From Nitrospirota bacterium (GTDB taxonomy: Bacteria > Nitrospirota > CAKKRA01 > 9FT-COMBO-42-15), in contig JACPZJ010000106.1 in the NCBI GenBank assembly GCA_016195585.1, positions 1 through 11,622 of the forward strand: 11,622 nt of DNA. Direction: 5' to 3'. The first letter of the stretch is position 1; each line of letters starts with the position of its first letter. Under the pieces are notes generated by a model. It saw only the letters and a list, made by a program, of their open reading frames with translations, made no database searches and was not told the DNA's origin. Positions 1 to 7,036 of this stretch are shown here, in pieces. Both the position numbers and the translations under genes were made by a program.

Positions 1-1
1 A

Positions 2-733
2 TCTGCAATAGCTGTTGATGCTATTGGAAAAGAGAATGTGGTTGGAGTTTTTATGCCGTCAATGTATACATCTAATGAGAGTATCGAGGATGTCGAAATA
101 CTTTCTAAGAACTTAGGGATTAAATTAATAACTGTTCCAATAACAGAAACATATAATAACTATATAAGCTCATTGGCAGCAACGTTTAAAGATTTAAGAA
201 CTGATGTAACAGAAGAGAATATTCAGGCGAGGATAAGGGGAAATATCCTCATGGCGCTTTCAAATAAATTTGGATGGCTTGTGCTGACAACAGGCAATAA
301 GAGCGAGATGAGCGTTGGCTATGCAACACTATACGGCGATATGGCAGGCGGCTTTGCAGTTATTAAGGATGTACCAAAGACAATGGTGTACAGACTTTCA
401 AGATACAAAAATACACAAAATGAGGTGATACCTGAGAGGATTATTAAAAAGGAGCCTACAGCAGAATTAAGGCCCGGGCAAAAGGATTCTGATTCTTTAC
501 CAGCCTATGAGATATTAGACCCTATTCTGCAGGCGTATATTGAAGAAGACAAGTCCTTTGCGGATATAGCAGCAATGGGATTTGATAAGGCTGTTGTAAA
601 AAGGGTTATTGATATGGTTGACAAGAGTGAATACAAGAGAAGGCAGTCGCCGCCTGGCATAAAAATAACGCCAAAGGCATTTGGAAAAGACAGAAGGATG
701 CCGATAACCAATTGGTATAAAGCTACTAATTAA
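2..733 (+). CDS. nadE: NAD+ synthetase, C-terminal part (5' truncated by window edge)
   Basis: Adenylates deamido-NAD+ with ATP and amidates it to NAD+, the last step of NAD biosynthesis, in the cytosol. The reading frame is open from base 2, twelve codons before the first in-frame ATG (38), and those codons (..AVDAIGKENVVGVFMPS) are clearly homologous. The gene therefore starts outside the window and ATG 38 is not the start. The P-loop SGG motif and any glutaminase domain are off the left edge. Visible family landmarks are MPSxYTS after the P-loop region, IQARIRGN, the deamido-NAD-site stretch LTTGNKSE near bases 284-307, VGYATLYGDMAGG, and the C-terminal RRQSPPGIK..FGKDRRMPI that is typical of the long glutamine-dependent form. 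That form would carry an N-terminal nitrilase-like domain. The 243 visible residues show no frameshift. glnA, a source of glutamine, follows on the same strand after a repeat-filled spacer. Confidence 0.93.
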   Translation, partial: SAIAVDAIGKENVVGVFMPSMYTSNESIEDVEILSKNLGIKLITVPITETYNNYISSLAATFKDLRTDVTEENIQARIRGNILMALSNKFGWLVLTTGNKSEMSVGYATLYGDMAGGFAVIKDVPKTMVYRLSRYKNTQNEVIPERIIKKEPTAELRPGQKDSDSLPAYEILDPILQAYIEEDKSFADIAAMGFDKAVVKRVIDMVDKSEYKRRQSPPGIKITPKAFGKDRRMPITNWYKATN

Positions 734-780
734 AACTAATAGATAGAAAGGGGGGGGATAGCACTTTTAATATTGAATAG

Positions 781-931
781 CAGGTTGTTGAAAAACTCTA
801 AAATAACTATTAGTGTCATTCCCGCATGTTTTTAGCGGGAATCCATTTTTTTTAAATTCAATAGGTTCTGGATTCCTGCTTTCGCAGGAATGACAATCTG
901 GCGGACAGATAAGCAATTTTTCAACAACCTG
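781..931. mobile_element. MITE-like element with 15-bp terminal inverted repeats
   Basis: The ends 781-795 (CAGGTTGTTGAAAAA) and 917-931 are perfect inverted copies. The element is 151 bp, has no coding capacity, and is flanked by ATAG on both sides (777-780 and 932-935), consistent with a 4-bp target duplication. Inside lie two hairpins, ATTCCCGC/GCGGGAAT (818-842) and ATTCCTGC/GCAGGAAT (872-891), which also pair with each other as an outer TGTCATTCC(C/T)GC arm (814-825 with 884-895). This core resembles the dispersed 'TCATTCCCGC' repeats (dRS3-like) found in many proteobacterial and Nitrospirota genomes. No transposase is visible, so mobilisation would have to be in trans. Confidence 0.7.
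818..853 (+). terminator. terminator-like hairpin inside the MITE, downstream of nadE
   Basis: An 8-bp stem ATTCCCGC/GCGGGAAT with a 9-base loop (818-842) is followed by CCA and eight T residues (846-853). It is the first stem plus T-run after the nadE stop, so the repeat may provide nadE's terminator. Inference only. Confidence 0.4.
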
Positions 932-938
932 ATAGGGG

Positions 939-965
939 AGTAGGGGCGAATCTTGTGTTCGCCCT
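939..965. repeat. GGGGCGAA..TTCGCCC hairpin repeat
   Basis: GGGCGAA (944-950) and TTCGCCC (958-964) form a 7-bp stem around a 7-base loop. From memory, this GTAGGGGCGAA..TTCGCCC pattern recurs as a dispersed repeat in diverse bacterial genomes. It begins only eight bases after the MITE end and 50 bases before the glnA start, so it lies in the glnA leader or promoter zone. There is no T-run, so it is a poor terminator. Confidence 0.5.
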
Positions 966-1015
966 AATCTAATCATGGTAGACGCTACAAATAAATTATA
1001 AGGAGGATATTAGTT

Positions 1016-2431
1016 ATGAAAGTGAAAGATGTGCTTGATTTAGCGAAAAAGAGCAATGTTCAGGTAGTTGACTTAAAGTTCATTGATATGCCCGGTCTTT
1101 GGCAGCATTTTACAATCTCAATGAATGAATTTGGTGAAGACCTTTTTGAAGAAGGCATAGGGTTTGACGGCTCAAGCATCAGGGGTTTTCAAGCAATAAA
1201 TGAGAGCGATATGCTCCTTTTCCCTGATCCAGCCACTGCATTTATTGATCCTTTTTCAGCAGTGCCGACCCTGAGCCTTAACTGCAATATTAAGGACCCG
1301 ATTACAGGACAGGCATATACAAGGGATCCCCGCTATATTGCACAAAAGGCAGAAAAATATTTAAAGAGCTTAGGGATTGCAGATATCAGTTTCTGGGGCC
1401 CGGAGCTTGAGTTCTATATCTTTGATGATGTAAGGTTTGAGCAGAGCTACAACAAGGGCATGTATATGGTGGACTCAAAAGAGGGCTTCTGGAACTCTGG
1501 CAAGGATGAGAATCCAAACCTCGGTTACAAGATCAGATATAAAGAGGGATATTTCCCAGTGCCTCCAATGGATAGCCTTCAGGATATCCGTAATGAGATG
1601 CTCCTTACACTTGAGAAGGTAGGTATTGCTGTTGAGGTTCATCACCATGAGGTTGCAACTGCAGGCCAGTGCGAGATTGATATGAAGTTTGATACCCTTA
1701 CAACCATGGCAGATAAGGTGATGAAGTATAAATATGTTCTAAAGAATATAGCAAAAAAGCACAATAAGACCGTAACCTTTATGCCAAAGCCTATATTCAT
1801 GGACAATGGCTCAGGAATGCATGTGCATCAGAGCCTTTGGAAGAATAACAAAAACCTCTTCTTCAAGCTCGGCGGATATGGCGATGTGAGCGAGACAGCT
1901 ATCCACTACATCGGCGGCCTATTAAAGCATGCGCCAGCGCTATGTGCCCTTATTGCACCAACAACAAACTCATACAGAAGACTCGTCCCGGGCTATGAGG
2001 CGCCAATAAACCTTGTATATTCACAGAGAAACAGGAGCGCCTGCGTCAGGATTCCAATGTACTCAAAGAGCGAGAAGTCAAAGAGGATTGAGTTCAGGAC
2101 GCCAGATCCGAGCTGCAATCCATACCTTGCATTTCCAGCAATGTTAATGGCAGGACTTGACGGCATACAGAACAAGATTGAACCGCCAAAGCCGATTGAC
2201 AAGGACCTCTATGAGCTTGAGCCAGAGGAGGCAGGTAAGATTAAGCACCTTCCTGGCTCACTTGATGTTGTCCTTGACGCCCTTGAAAAAGATCACGACT
2301 TCCTTTTAAAGGGAGATGTCTTTACAAAGGATCTCATTGAGACATGGATAGCCTACAAGAGGGCAAAAGAGGTGGACGCAATCAGACTCAGACCGCATCC
2401 ATACGAATTCGCCTTGTATTATGATATATAA
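1016..2431 (+). CDS. glnA: Type I glutamine synthetase
   Basis: Condenses ammonia and glutamate to glutamine with ATP, in the cytosolic dodecamer that is the main entry of ammonia nitrogen. The 471 residues match the usual length of bacterial GSI. Visible motifs in order are GFDGSSIRG (Asp51, the counterpart of Asp50), the metal-site GPELEF, HHHEVATAGQ-EID, NGSGMHVHQS, APTTNSYRRLVPG, YSQRNRSA, and RIEFRTPDPSCNPYL. Tyr399 in KDLYELEPEE sits where GSI-beta enzymes are adenylylated, so control by a GlnE-type adenylyltransferase is plausible (family inference). The ATG has a strong AGGAGG (1001-1006) nine bases upstream. The spacer before it is mostly repeats and shows no clear sigma54 -24/-12 site, although many relatives control glnA through NtrC. 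Transcription may end at the hairpin after 2448. No shift or missing residue was seen. Confidence 0.97.
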   Translation: MKVKDVLDLAKKSNVQVVDLKFIDMPGLWQHFTISMNEFGEDLFEEGIGFDGSSIRGFQAINESDMLLFPDPATAFIDPFSAVPTLSLNCNIKDPITGQAYTRDPRYIAQKAEKYLKSLGIADISFWGPELEFYIFDDVRFEQSYNKGMYMVDSKEGFWNSGKDENPNLGYKIRYKEGYFPVPPMDSLQDIRNEMLLTLEKVGIAVEVHHHEVATAGQCEIDMKFDTLTTMADKVMKYKYVLKNIAKKHNKTVTFMPKPIFMDNGSGMHVHQSLWKNNKNLFFKLGGYGDVSETAIHYIGGLLKHAPALCALIAPTTNSYRRLVPGYEAPINLVYSQRNRSACVRIPMYSKSEKSKRIEFRTPDPSCNPYLAFPAMLMAGLDGIQNKIEPPKPIDKDLYELEPEEAGKIKHLPGSLDVVLDALEKDHDFLLKGDVFTKDLIETWIAYKRAKEVDAIRLRPHPYEFALYYDI

Positions 2432-2447
2432 GAAAAACGCATCTATA

Positions 2448-2484
2448 ACAGGCGGGGTGGAAAACCAGCCCGCCTGTAATTTCT
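2448..2484 (+). terminator. Rho-independent-type terminator of glnA
   Basis: A perfect 9-bp stem ACAGGCGGG (2448-2456) / CCCGCCTGT (2469-2477) has an inner TGG-AAAA-CCA cap and is followed by the short tail AATTTCT. It lies 17 bases after the glnA stop. The weak T-run makes it less certain than the csp terminator, and a T8 run lies a little further on at 2503-2510. Confidence 0.6.
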
Positions 2485-2553
2485 CCTGCCAATCAGGAAA
2501 CATTTTTTTTGCCTACATCCCCAAAAAGTTTCCCATTTACATTATAACTTCTG

Positions 2554-2583
2554 TTGTAATATAATATAAATTGTCTTTATAAT
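2554..2583 (+). promoter_or_regulatory. sigma70-like promoter of the degP-yacL-ispDF-cysE operon
   Basis: TTGTAA (2554-2559), an 18-base spacer and TATAAT (2578-2583) lie in an AT-rich spacer between the glnA terminator and degP. Predicted initiation is near 2590, just upstream of the leader hairpin at 2603. No other comparably good promoter is seen before the later genes of the cluster. Confidence 0.5.
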
Positions 2584-2602
2584 GTGATTTTAAAATAAAA
2601 TA

Positions 2603-2622
2603 CAGCCGATGAGCGTCGGCTG
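2603..2622 (+). promoter_or_regulatory. GC-rich hairpin in the degP leader
   Basis: CAGCCGA (2603-2609) and TCGGCTG (2616-2622) form a 7-bp stem with a 6-base loop, about 13 bases after the predicted start of transcription. A T-rich stretch (2626-2640) follows and then the GGAGG ribosome site. It could stabilise the mRNA 5' end or act as a weak attenuator; the sequence does not decide. Confidence 0.4.
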
Positions 2623-2655
2623 CCATTTTATTGCTTTTTTGGAGGTTTTAAACAG

Positions 2656-4059
2656 ATGCATAAACTTATCCCCTTTGGTCAGGCAAGGGATGGCAAGCCT
2701 GTGCCGCCGAGGGTAACAGAGCAGCTTGCCCAGACAGGTCAGGCATTTGTAGAGATAGCAAAGGCAGTTACACCAGCAGTTGTAAATATTTCTACTGTAA
2801 TCAAGTCCCCCCAGCAGGCGGCGCCATTCTTTGACGACCCCTTTTTCAGAAGGTTCTTTGGCGATGAGTTCAGGGAGTTTGAGCCGAGGAAGAGGCCCGG
2901 CCTTGCCTCTGGTGTAATAGTAAGTGTGGATGGATATATAGTAACCAATAACCATGTTGTTAGCAATGCCGAGCAGATAAAGGTTCTGCTTTCTGACAAG
3001 AGGGAATTCAAGGCAAAGCTGATCGGGGCTGACCCAAAGACCGAGATTGCAGTTATAAAGATTGATGCAAATGACCTTCCAATAATTGTGTGGAGCGACT
3101 CAGATAAGCTGCAGGTTGGGGAGTTCGCCATAGCAGTTGGCAACCCATTTGGACTTAATCAGACGGTTACAATGGGGATAATAAGCGCGGTAGGCAGGGC
3201 AAATGTAGGCGTTGCAGAATATGAGGATTTTATCCAGACTGATGCAGCCATTAATCCGGGGAATTCAGGCGGCGCCCTTGTAAATATAAGGGGTGAGCTT
3301 ATTGGCGTTAATACTGCAATCTTCAGCCAGAGCGGCGGGTATCAGGGGATTGGTTTTGCTGTGCCTTCAAATATGGTAAAGGCAGTAATGGAGAGCCTGA
3401 TCAAGTCAGGCAAGGTGGTCAGGGGGTGGCTTGGTGTCGCTGTTCAGCCAATTACCTCTGAGCTTGCACAGCAATTTGGACTTAAGGATGCTAAGGGTGC
3501 GCTTGTGAGTGATGTGGTGAAAGGCAGCCCTGCAGAAAAGGGCGGTATACAGCGGGGTGATGTTATTGTCAGTGTTAATGGAAAAGAGATTCAGGATTCA
3601 GCGCATCTGAGGAATACCATTGCCCAGATGCCTGTTGCTGCAAAGGTCAAGGTTAAGGTTGTAAGGGATAAGGCAGAGAAGGCGCTTGATATTGTAATTG
3701 CAGAGCTTCCAAAGGATATTGCCGGGACAGGCAGGGGGATGAAGGAAGAAGATTCTGGCGGCAATTATGAAAATATCTTTGCAGATATTATGGTGGAGGA
3801 TTTAACCCCTGATATAGCAAGGCAGTTAAATCTCCCAAAGGCAGCAAAGGGCGTGGTTGTGGCAGGTGTTGAGCGCGGGAGCGCAGCAGAGGAGGCAGGC
3901 CTCAAAAGGGGCGATGTGATTGAGGAGATTAATAAGCAGAGGATAAATAATGCAAAGGATTACAGGCGCATTGCCTCTAAGATTAAAAAGGGTGAGAGTG
4001 TATTGCTCCTGATAAACAGGCGGGGCAATACATTTTATATTACCATATCAGCGGATTAA
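2656..4059 (+). CDS. degP: Do-like serine protease/chaperone, DegP/HtrA family
   Basis: Family members degrade or refold damaged proteins, normally in the periplasm. The 467 residues hold a trypsin-like domain (about 30-240) and two PDZ domains (about 258-350 and 377-465). His100 (TNNHVV) and Ser204 (NPGNSGGAL) are in place. The residue aligning with the catalytic Asp, usually DxxTDLAV, is Glu130 (DPKTEIAV; codon GAG at 3043), which is unusual and could weaken or alter proteolysis. ATG 2656 is chosen for GGAGG at 2641-2645. Upstream in frame there is an open stretch to a TAA at 2596 with no ATG, GTG or TTG. With this start there is no signal peptide, although IPFGQA-RDGKP looks like the tail of one and a cleavage site. 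The product may be cytosolic, or the 5' end may be altered. It heads an operon with the PIN-TRAM gene 30 bp on. Confidence 0.93.
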   Translation: MHKLIPFGQARDGKPVPPRVTEQLAQTGQAFVEIAKAVTPAVVNISTVIKSPQQAAPFFDDPFFRRFFGDEFREFEPRKRPGLASGVIVSVDGYIVTNNHVVSNAEQIKVLLSDKREFKAKLIGADPKTEIAVIKIDANDLPIIVWSDSDKLQVGEFAIAVGNPFGLNQTVTMGIISAVGRANVGVAEYEDFIQTDAAINPGNSGGALVNIRGELIGVNTAIFSQSGGYQGIGFAVPSNMVKAVMESLIKSGKVVRGWLGVAVQPITSELAQQFGLKDAKGALVSDVVKGSPAEKGGIQRGDVIVSVNGKEIQDSAHLRNTIAQMPVAAKVKVKVVRDKAEKALDIVIAELPKDIAGTGRGMKEEDSGGNYENIFADIMVEDLTPDIARQLNLPKAAKGVVVAGVERGSAAEEAGLKRGDVIEEINKQRINNAKDYRRIASKIKKGESVLLLINRRGNTFYITISAD

Positions 4060-4089
4060 TAATTTATTTATGAGAGGAGAAGGTCGCTT

Positions 4090-5121
4090 ATGGGGATTAA
4101 TATTATACGCGCTATATTTGTTCTTTTTTGTATTTTTATCGGGGCTGCTGCGTATGCAAGGTTTGAAGGCATATCAGGCCTCAGCATTATCGGCGCTTTT
4201 GTAGGCGTTGCAGTTAGCGCTATCGGTATCTTTCTTGAGGTTGCATTAAGAAAGGCATCCATAAAACATGTCAGCAGCGCTGTTCTCGGCGGGATTTTAG
4301 GGATGATTATAGCCTATCTTTTATCTGCTTCCATTAGCGCCCTGTTTAATGAGGGCCATACCTTCCTTATCTTAATCAGGGCATTTTTAATCGGCCTTTT
4401 AACATACCTCGGTATGATTGTCGGGATAAAGGCAGGGAGCGAGATAAAACTTCCGAATTTCAAAGGTATGAGCGCCCCAGCGGCGCAGGGCTCTAATAAG
4501 CTGCTTGATACGAGTGTTATTATTGACGGCAGGATTGCAGATTTATGTGATACAGGTTTTATGGAGGGCATCTTTATTATTCCAAGATTTATCCTTGTTG
4601 AGCTTCAGCATATTGCAGATTCCTCTGATTCCATGAAGAGGGCAAGGGGCAGGAGGGGGCTTGATATACTCCACAGGATGCAGAAGATGTCTGATATTGA
4701 TGTAAAGGTTGTGGATGAGGATTTTCCGGATATTAAAGATGTGGACTCAAAACTTATTGCCCTTGGAAAGGGCATGAAGGCCAAGATCATTACAAATGAC
4801 ATGAATCTTAATAAGATTGCAGAACTGCAGGGTGTGAATGTTCTTAATATAAATGAGCTCTGTAATGCCCTGAAAACCATTGTCCTCCCCGGTGAGACGA
4901 TGAAGGTCTTTATACTAAAGGAGGGCAAGGAGCCCGGACAGGGTGTCGCTTATCTTGACGATGGCACAATGATTGTTGTGGATGAGGCGAGGAGGCACAT
5001 AGGCAAGAATGTTGAGGTGGTTGTTACAAGCGTCTTACAGACTACTGCCGGCAGAATGATCTTTACAAAGATGAAGGAAGATAGCGAGGGGGAGGAGATT
5101 CACCAATATATAAAGGGGTGA
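4090..5121 (+). CDS. Membrane-anchored PIN-TRAM protein (YacL-like)
   Basis: The 343-residue protein has four hydrophobic segments in its first 120 residues (about 3-23, 27-50, 60-83 and 92-118), then a PIN ribonuclease-like domain (about 137-262) and a C-terminal TRAM-like domain (about 268-335, GKEPGQGVAYLDDGTMIVV). The PIN acidic cluster is intact: Asp140 (LLDTSVIIDGR), Glu171 (LVELQ), Asp219 (VDSKL) and Asp237 (TNDMNL). This suggests a metal-dependent RNase facing the cytosol from the inner membrane, with the TRAM part binding RNA; the true substrate is unknown for this family. A GAGAGGAG ribosome site (4071-4078) precedes the ATG. YacL of Bacillus has the same architecture and the same position directly before ispD-ispF, which supports the assignment. 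There is no toxin-antitoxin partner, so it is not a VapC toxin. Confidence 0.9.
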   Translation: MGINIIRAIFVLFCIFIGAAAYARFEGISGLSIIGAFVGVAVSAIGIFLEVALRKASIKHVSSAVLGGILGMIIAYLLSASISALFNEGHTFLILIRAFLIGLLTYLGMIVGIKAGSEIKLPNFKGMSAPAAQGSNKLLDTSVIIDGRIADLCDTGFMEGIFIIPRFILVELQHIADSSDSMKRARGRRGLDILHRMQKMSDIDVKVVDEDFPDIKDVDSKLIALGKGMKAKIITNDMNLNKIAELQGVNVLNINELCNALKTIVLPGETMKVFILKEGKEPGQGVAYLDDGTMIVVDEARRHIGKNVEVVVTSVLQTTAGRMIFTKMKEDSEGEEIHQYIKG

Positions 5122-5127
5122 TGGGCT

Positions 5128-5841
5128 TTGGCTGATAAGAAAAAACAAAAGGTAGCCGCCCTTATACCTGCTGCCGGTATGGGCAAGAGGATGGGGAAGG
5201 AGAAAAAGAAACAATACCTTTTCCTCGGCGACAGGCCTGTCCTTGCGCATACATTAAAGGTCTTTGAAGGCATAGATGAGGTCAATGAGATTATTCTCAT
5301 AGCGCCAGTGGGTGAGGAGGGGTATTGCCTTAATGAGATTGTGGAGAAATACAGGATACATAAGGTAACGAAGGTTGTTCCAGGTGGAAAGGATAGGCAG
5401 GATTCTGTATATAATGGATTAAAATTTGTCTCTAATGATACTGCCTGTGTTATTGTCCACGATGGTGTAAGGCCATTTGTGAGCAGTGATATTATAAAAC
5501 AATCTATTGAACTCTGTGCGAAGGTAGACGGTGTTGCGGCAGGGGTCCCTGCGAGGGATACTATAAAGAGGGTGGCAAAGGATATGTTTGTTGAGGCGAC
5601 AATGAACAGGGCGCATCTATGGCTTATCCAGACGCCGCAGACATTTAGATATAAGATTATAAGCGAGGCGTACAATAAGGCATATATTGATAATTTCCGC
5701 GGGACAGACGACGCCTCTCTAATTGAGCGCCTCGGTTACAAGATAAAGGTGATTATGGACAGCTATGATAATATAAAGATTACCACGCCTTTTGATATGA
5801 TATTTGCAGAGATGATTTATAAAAACAGGGAGAATAGATGA
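5128..5841 (+). CDS. ispD: 2-C-methyl-D-erythritol 4-phosphate cytidylyltransferase
   Basis: Transfers CMP from CTP to methylerythritol 4-phosphate, the third step of the MEP route to isoprenoid precursors. The 237 residues match the family. The nucleotide-binding signature IPAAGMGKRMG and KKQY lie at about 12-34, VHDGVRPFV marks the active-site Asp loop, and IQTPQTF, GTDDASLIE and the terminal DNIKITTPFD are all present. The start must be TTG 5128: an in-frame TGA (5119-5121, also the upstream gene's stop) blocks anything earlier, the nearby ATG at 5121 is out of frame, and the next in-frame ATG falls inside the CTP-binding loop. AAGGGGTGAT (5113-5122) can serve as ribosome site. It follows the PIN-TRAM gene by 6 bp and overlaps ispF by 4 bp, so translation is probably coupled. 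Confidence 0.96.
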   Translation: MADKKKQKVAALIPAAGMGKRMGKEKKKQYLFLGDRPVLAHTLKVFEGIDEVNEIILIAPVGEEGYCLNEIVEKYRIHKVTKVVPGGKDRQDSVYNGLKFVSNDTACVIVHDGVRPFVSSDIIKQSIELCAKVDGVAAGVPARDTIKRVAKDMFVEATMNRAHLWLIQTPQTFRYKIISEAYNKAYIDNFRGTDDASLIERLGYKIKVIMDSYDNIKITTPFDMIFAEMIYKNRENR

Positions 5842-6317
5842 TAAGGGCTGGCATTGGCTATGATGTCCATTCCTTTAGTAAAGGCAGGAAACTATTCATT
5901 GGCGGAATAGAGATACCCCATGAAAAGGGGCTCACAGGCCATTCTGATGCTGATGTCCTTCTTCATGCAATATGCGATGCCGTTCTCGGCGCAGCAGCAA
6001 AGGGGGATATTGGCAGGCACTTTCCAAATACAGACCCTGCATTTAAGGATATTTCAAGCATTGAGTTGTTAAAAAGATGTGTTAATATTGTGAAAGGCGA
6101 TGGTTATGATATAGTAAATATTGATTCTGTTATAATTGCAGAGGAGCCGATGTTTGCACCGTATATGGACAGGATGATTGATAAAATCGCAGAGGCTGTT
6201 ACTATATCAAAGACAATGGTAAATATAAAGGCAACTACCAATGAGAAGATGGGATTTATTGGCAGGGGTGAGGGGATAGCGGCCTATGCAATCTGCATCT
6301 TACAGAGGACAATATAG
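5838..6317 (+). CDS. ispF: 2-C-methyl-D-erythritol 2,4-cyclodiphosphate synthase
   Basis: Cyclises CDP-ME-2-phosphate to MEcPP with release of CMP, the fifth step of the MEP pathway. It works as a homotrimer with Zn2+ at the active site. The 159 residues are the standard length. The metal ligands Asp9 and His11 are in GIGYDVHSF, the third ligand is in TGHSDADVLLHAICDA, and the substrate loops GDIGRHFPNTD, IAEEP and the KATTNEKMGFIGRGEGIAA signature are intact. The ATG overlaps the ispD stop in an ATGA arrangement and cysE begins at the base after its TAG, giving a tightly coupled ispD-ispF-cysE unit. The pairing with ispD is widespread, and in some bacteria the two are fused. Confidence 0.97.
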   Translation: MIRAGIGYDVHSFSKGRKLFIGGIEIPHEKGLTGHSDADVLLHAICDAVLGAAAKGDIGRHFPNTDPAFKDISSIELLKRCVNIVKGDGYDIVNIDSVIIAEEPMFAPYMDRMIDKIAEAVTISKTMVNIKATTNEKMGFIGRGEGIAAYAICILQRTI

Positions 6318-6956
6318 ATGTTCAAAACTCTAAAGGATGATATCAGTGCAGTCTTTGAAAGGGATCCTGCTGCTGTCAGCCTTGTTGAGGTCATCCTCAC
6401 CTATGCAGGGCTTCATGCAATATTATGCCACAGGGTCTCCCACTGGCTCTGGAAAAAAAGGATACCGTTTATCCCCCGTTTTTTATCACAGCTCTGCCGA
6501 TTCTTCACAGGCATTGAGATACACCCTGGCGCAGTCATTGGAAAAGGGTTTTTTATTGACCATGGCATGGGGGTTGTGATTGGCGAGACATCAGAGATTG
6601 GGGATAATGTAACCCTGTTTCAGGGGGTTACACTCGGCGGCACAGGAAAGGAGCGCGGCAAGAGGCATCCTACAATAGGAAATAATGTGATTATTGGCAC
6701 AGGCGCAAAGGTGCTCGGCGCCATTAATATTGGAGACCATGTAAAGATAGGGGCAAATTCTGTGGTTTTACAGGATGTCCCGCCATATTCAACGGTTGTG
6801 GGCATACCCGGCAGGATTATCAGGATAAAGGACAAGAAGTTTGATGACCTTATGATGGATCATATCCATATGCCTGACCCCATTGCAAGACGTTTTGAGC
6901 AGATGGAAAAGGAGATAGAGGAACTAAAAAATATGCTAAAGGCCAAAGGCAGGTAA
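6318..6956 (+). CDS. cysE: Serine O-acetyltransferase (short form)
   Basis: Acetylates L-serine with acetyl-CoA to O-acetylserine, the committed step of cysteine synthesis in the cytosol. At 212 residues it is the short form, lacking most of the N-terminal helical domain of the roughly 270-residue enterobacterial enzyme. The short N-terminus keeps AVFERDPA and the His-containing HRVSHWLW. The left-handed beta-helix runs from about 72 to 172, with HPGAVIGKGFFIDHGMGVVIGET, GVTLGGTGKERGKRHPTIGNNV and PGRII. The C-terminus is a short charged helix ending AKGR and lacks the DGI-like terminal Ile used by some homologues to bind CysK, so a classical cysteine synthase complex is less likely. Its last eight codons and stop lie in the first copy of an exact 53-bp tandem duplication. 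ATG 6318 directly abuts the ispF stop. Confidence 0.95.
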   Translation: MFKTLKDDISAVFERDPAAVSLVEVILTYAGLHAILCHRVSHWLWKKRIPFIPRFLSQLCRFFTGIEIHPGAVIGKGFFIDHGMGVVIGETSEIGDNVTLFQGVTLGGTGKERGKRHPTIGNNVIIGTGAKVLGAINIGDHVKIGANSVVLQDVPPYSTVVGIPGRIIRIKDKKFDDLMMDHIHMPDPIARRFEQMEKEIEELKNMLKAKGR

Positions 6957-7036
6957 AGATAAAAAAAGTTAAAAAATACTTGAATATGCTAAAGGCCAAA
7001 GGCAGGTAAAGATAAAAAAAGTTAAAAAATACTTGA
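6930..7036. repeat. Exact 53-bp tandem duplication over the cysE stop codon
   Basis: Bases 6930-6982 recur without any difference at 6983-7035, and the match runs one base further (7036). Copy 1 encodes the last eight residues and stop of cysE plus 26 downstream bases; copy 2 is wholly non-coding. The unit ends in ATACTTG, so copy 2 runs into TTGACA at 7033, whereas copy 1 gives TTGAAT at 6980. The perfect identity means either a very recent event or an assembly artefact. Confidence 0.95.

Noticed and set aside
750..757. Run of eight G residues after nadE, a possible phase-variable tract
   Set aside because: It lies in non-coding DNA with no promoter pair around it, so no switching role can be supported.
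899..914. sigma54-like site upstream of glnA (TGGC ... GC)
   Set aside because: The GG and GC are one base too far apart for a -24/-12 element, and the sequence lies in the MITE.
767..976. 69-residue minus-strand ORF with CHSCESRNPE-like sequence
   Set aside because: This is the well-known spurious translation of the ATTCCTGC/GCAGGAAT repeat inside the MITE; it has no ribosome site and its frame is set by the repeat.
2496..2535. GGAAAC..GTTTCC pairing with a T8 run, as a second glnA terminator
   Set aside because: The stem is short, the loop is long and the T-run lies within the loop, not after the stem.
2590..2955. 121-residue minus-strand ORF over the degP start
   Set aside because: It overlaps the degP promoter leader and protease domain antisense and has no recognisable motif.
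5100..5675. 191-residue minus-strand ORF
   Set aside because: It lies opposite ispD, whose full set of motifs explains the sequence; it shows no recognisable family and no start signals.
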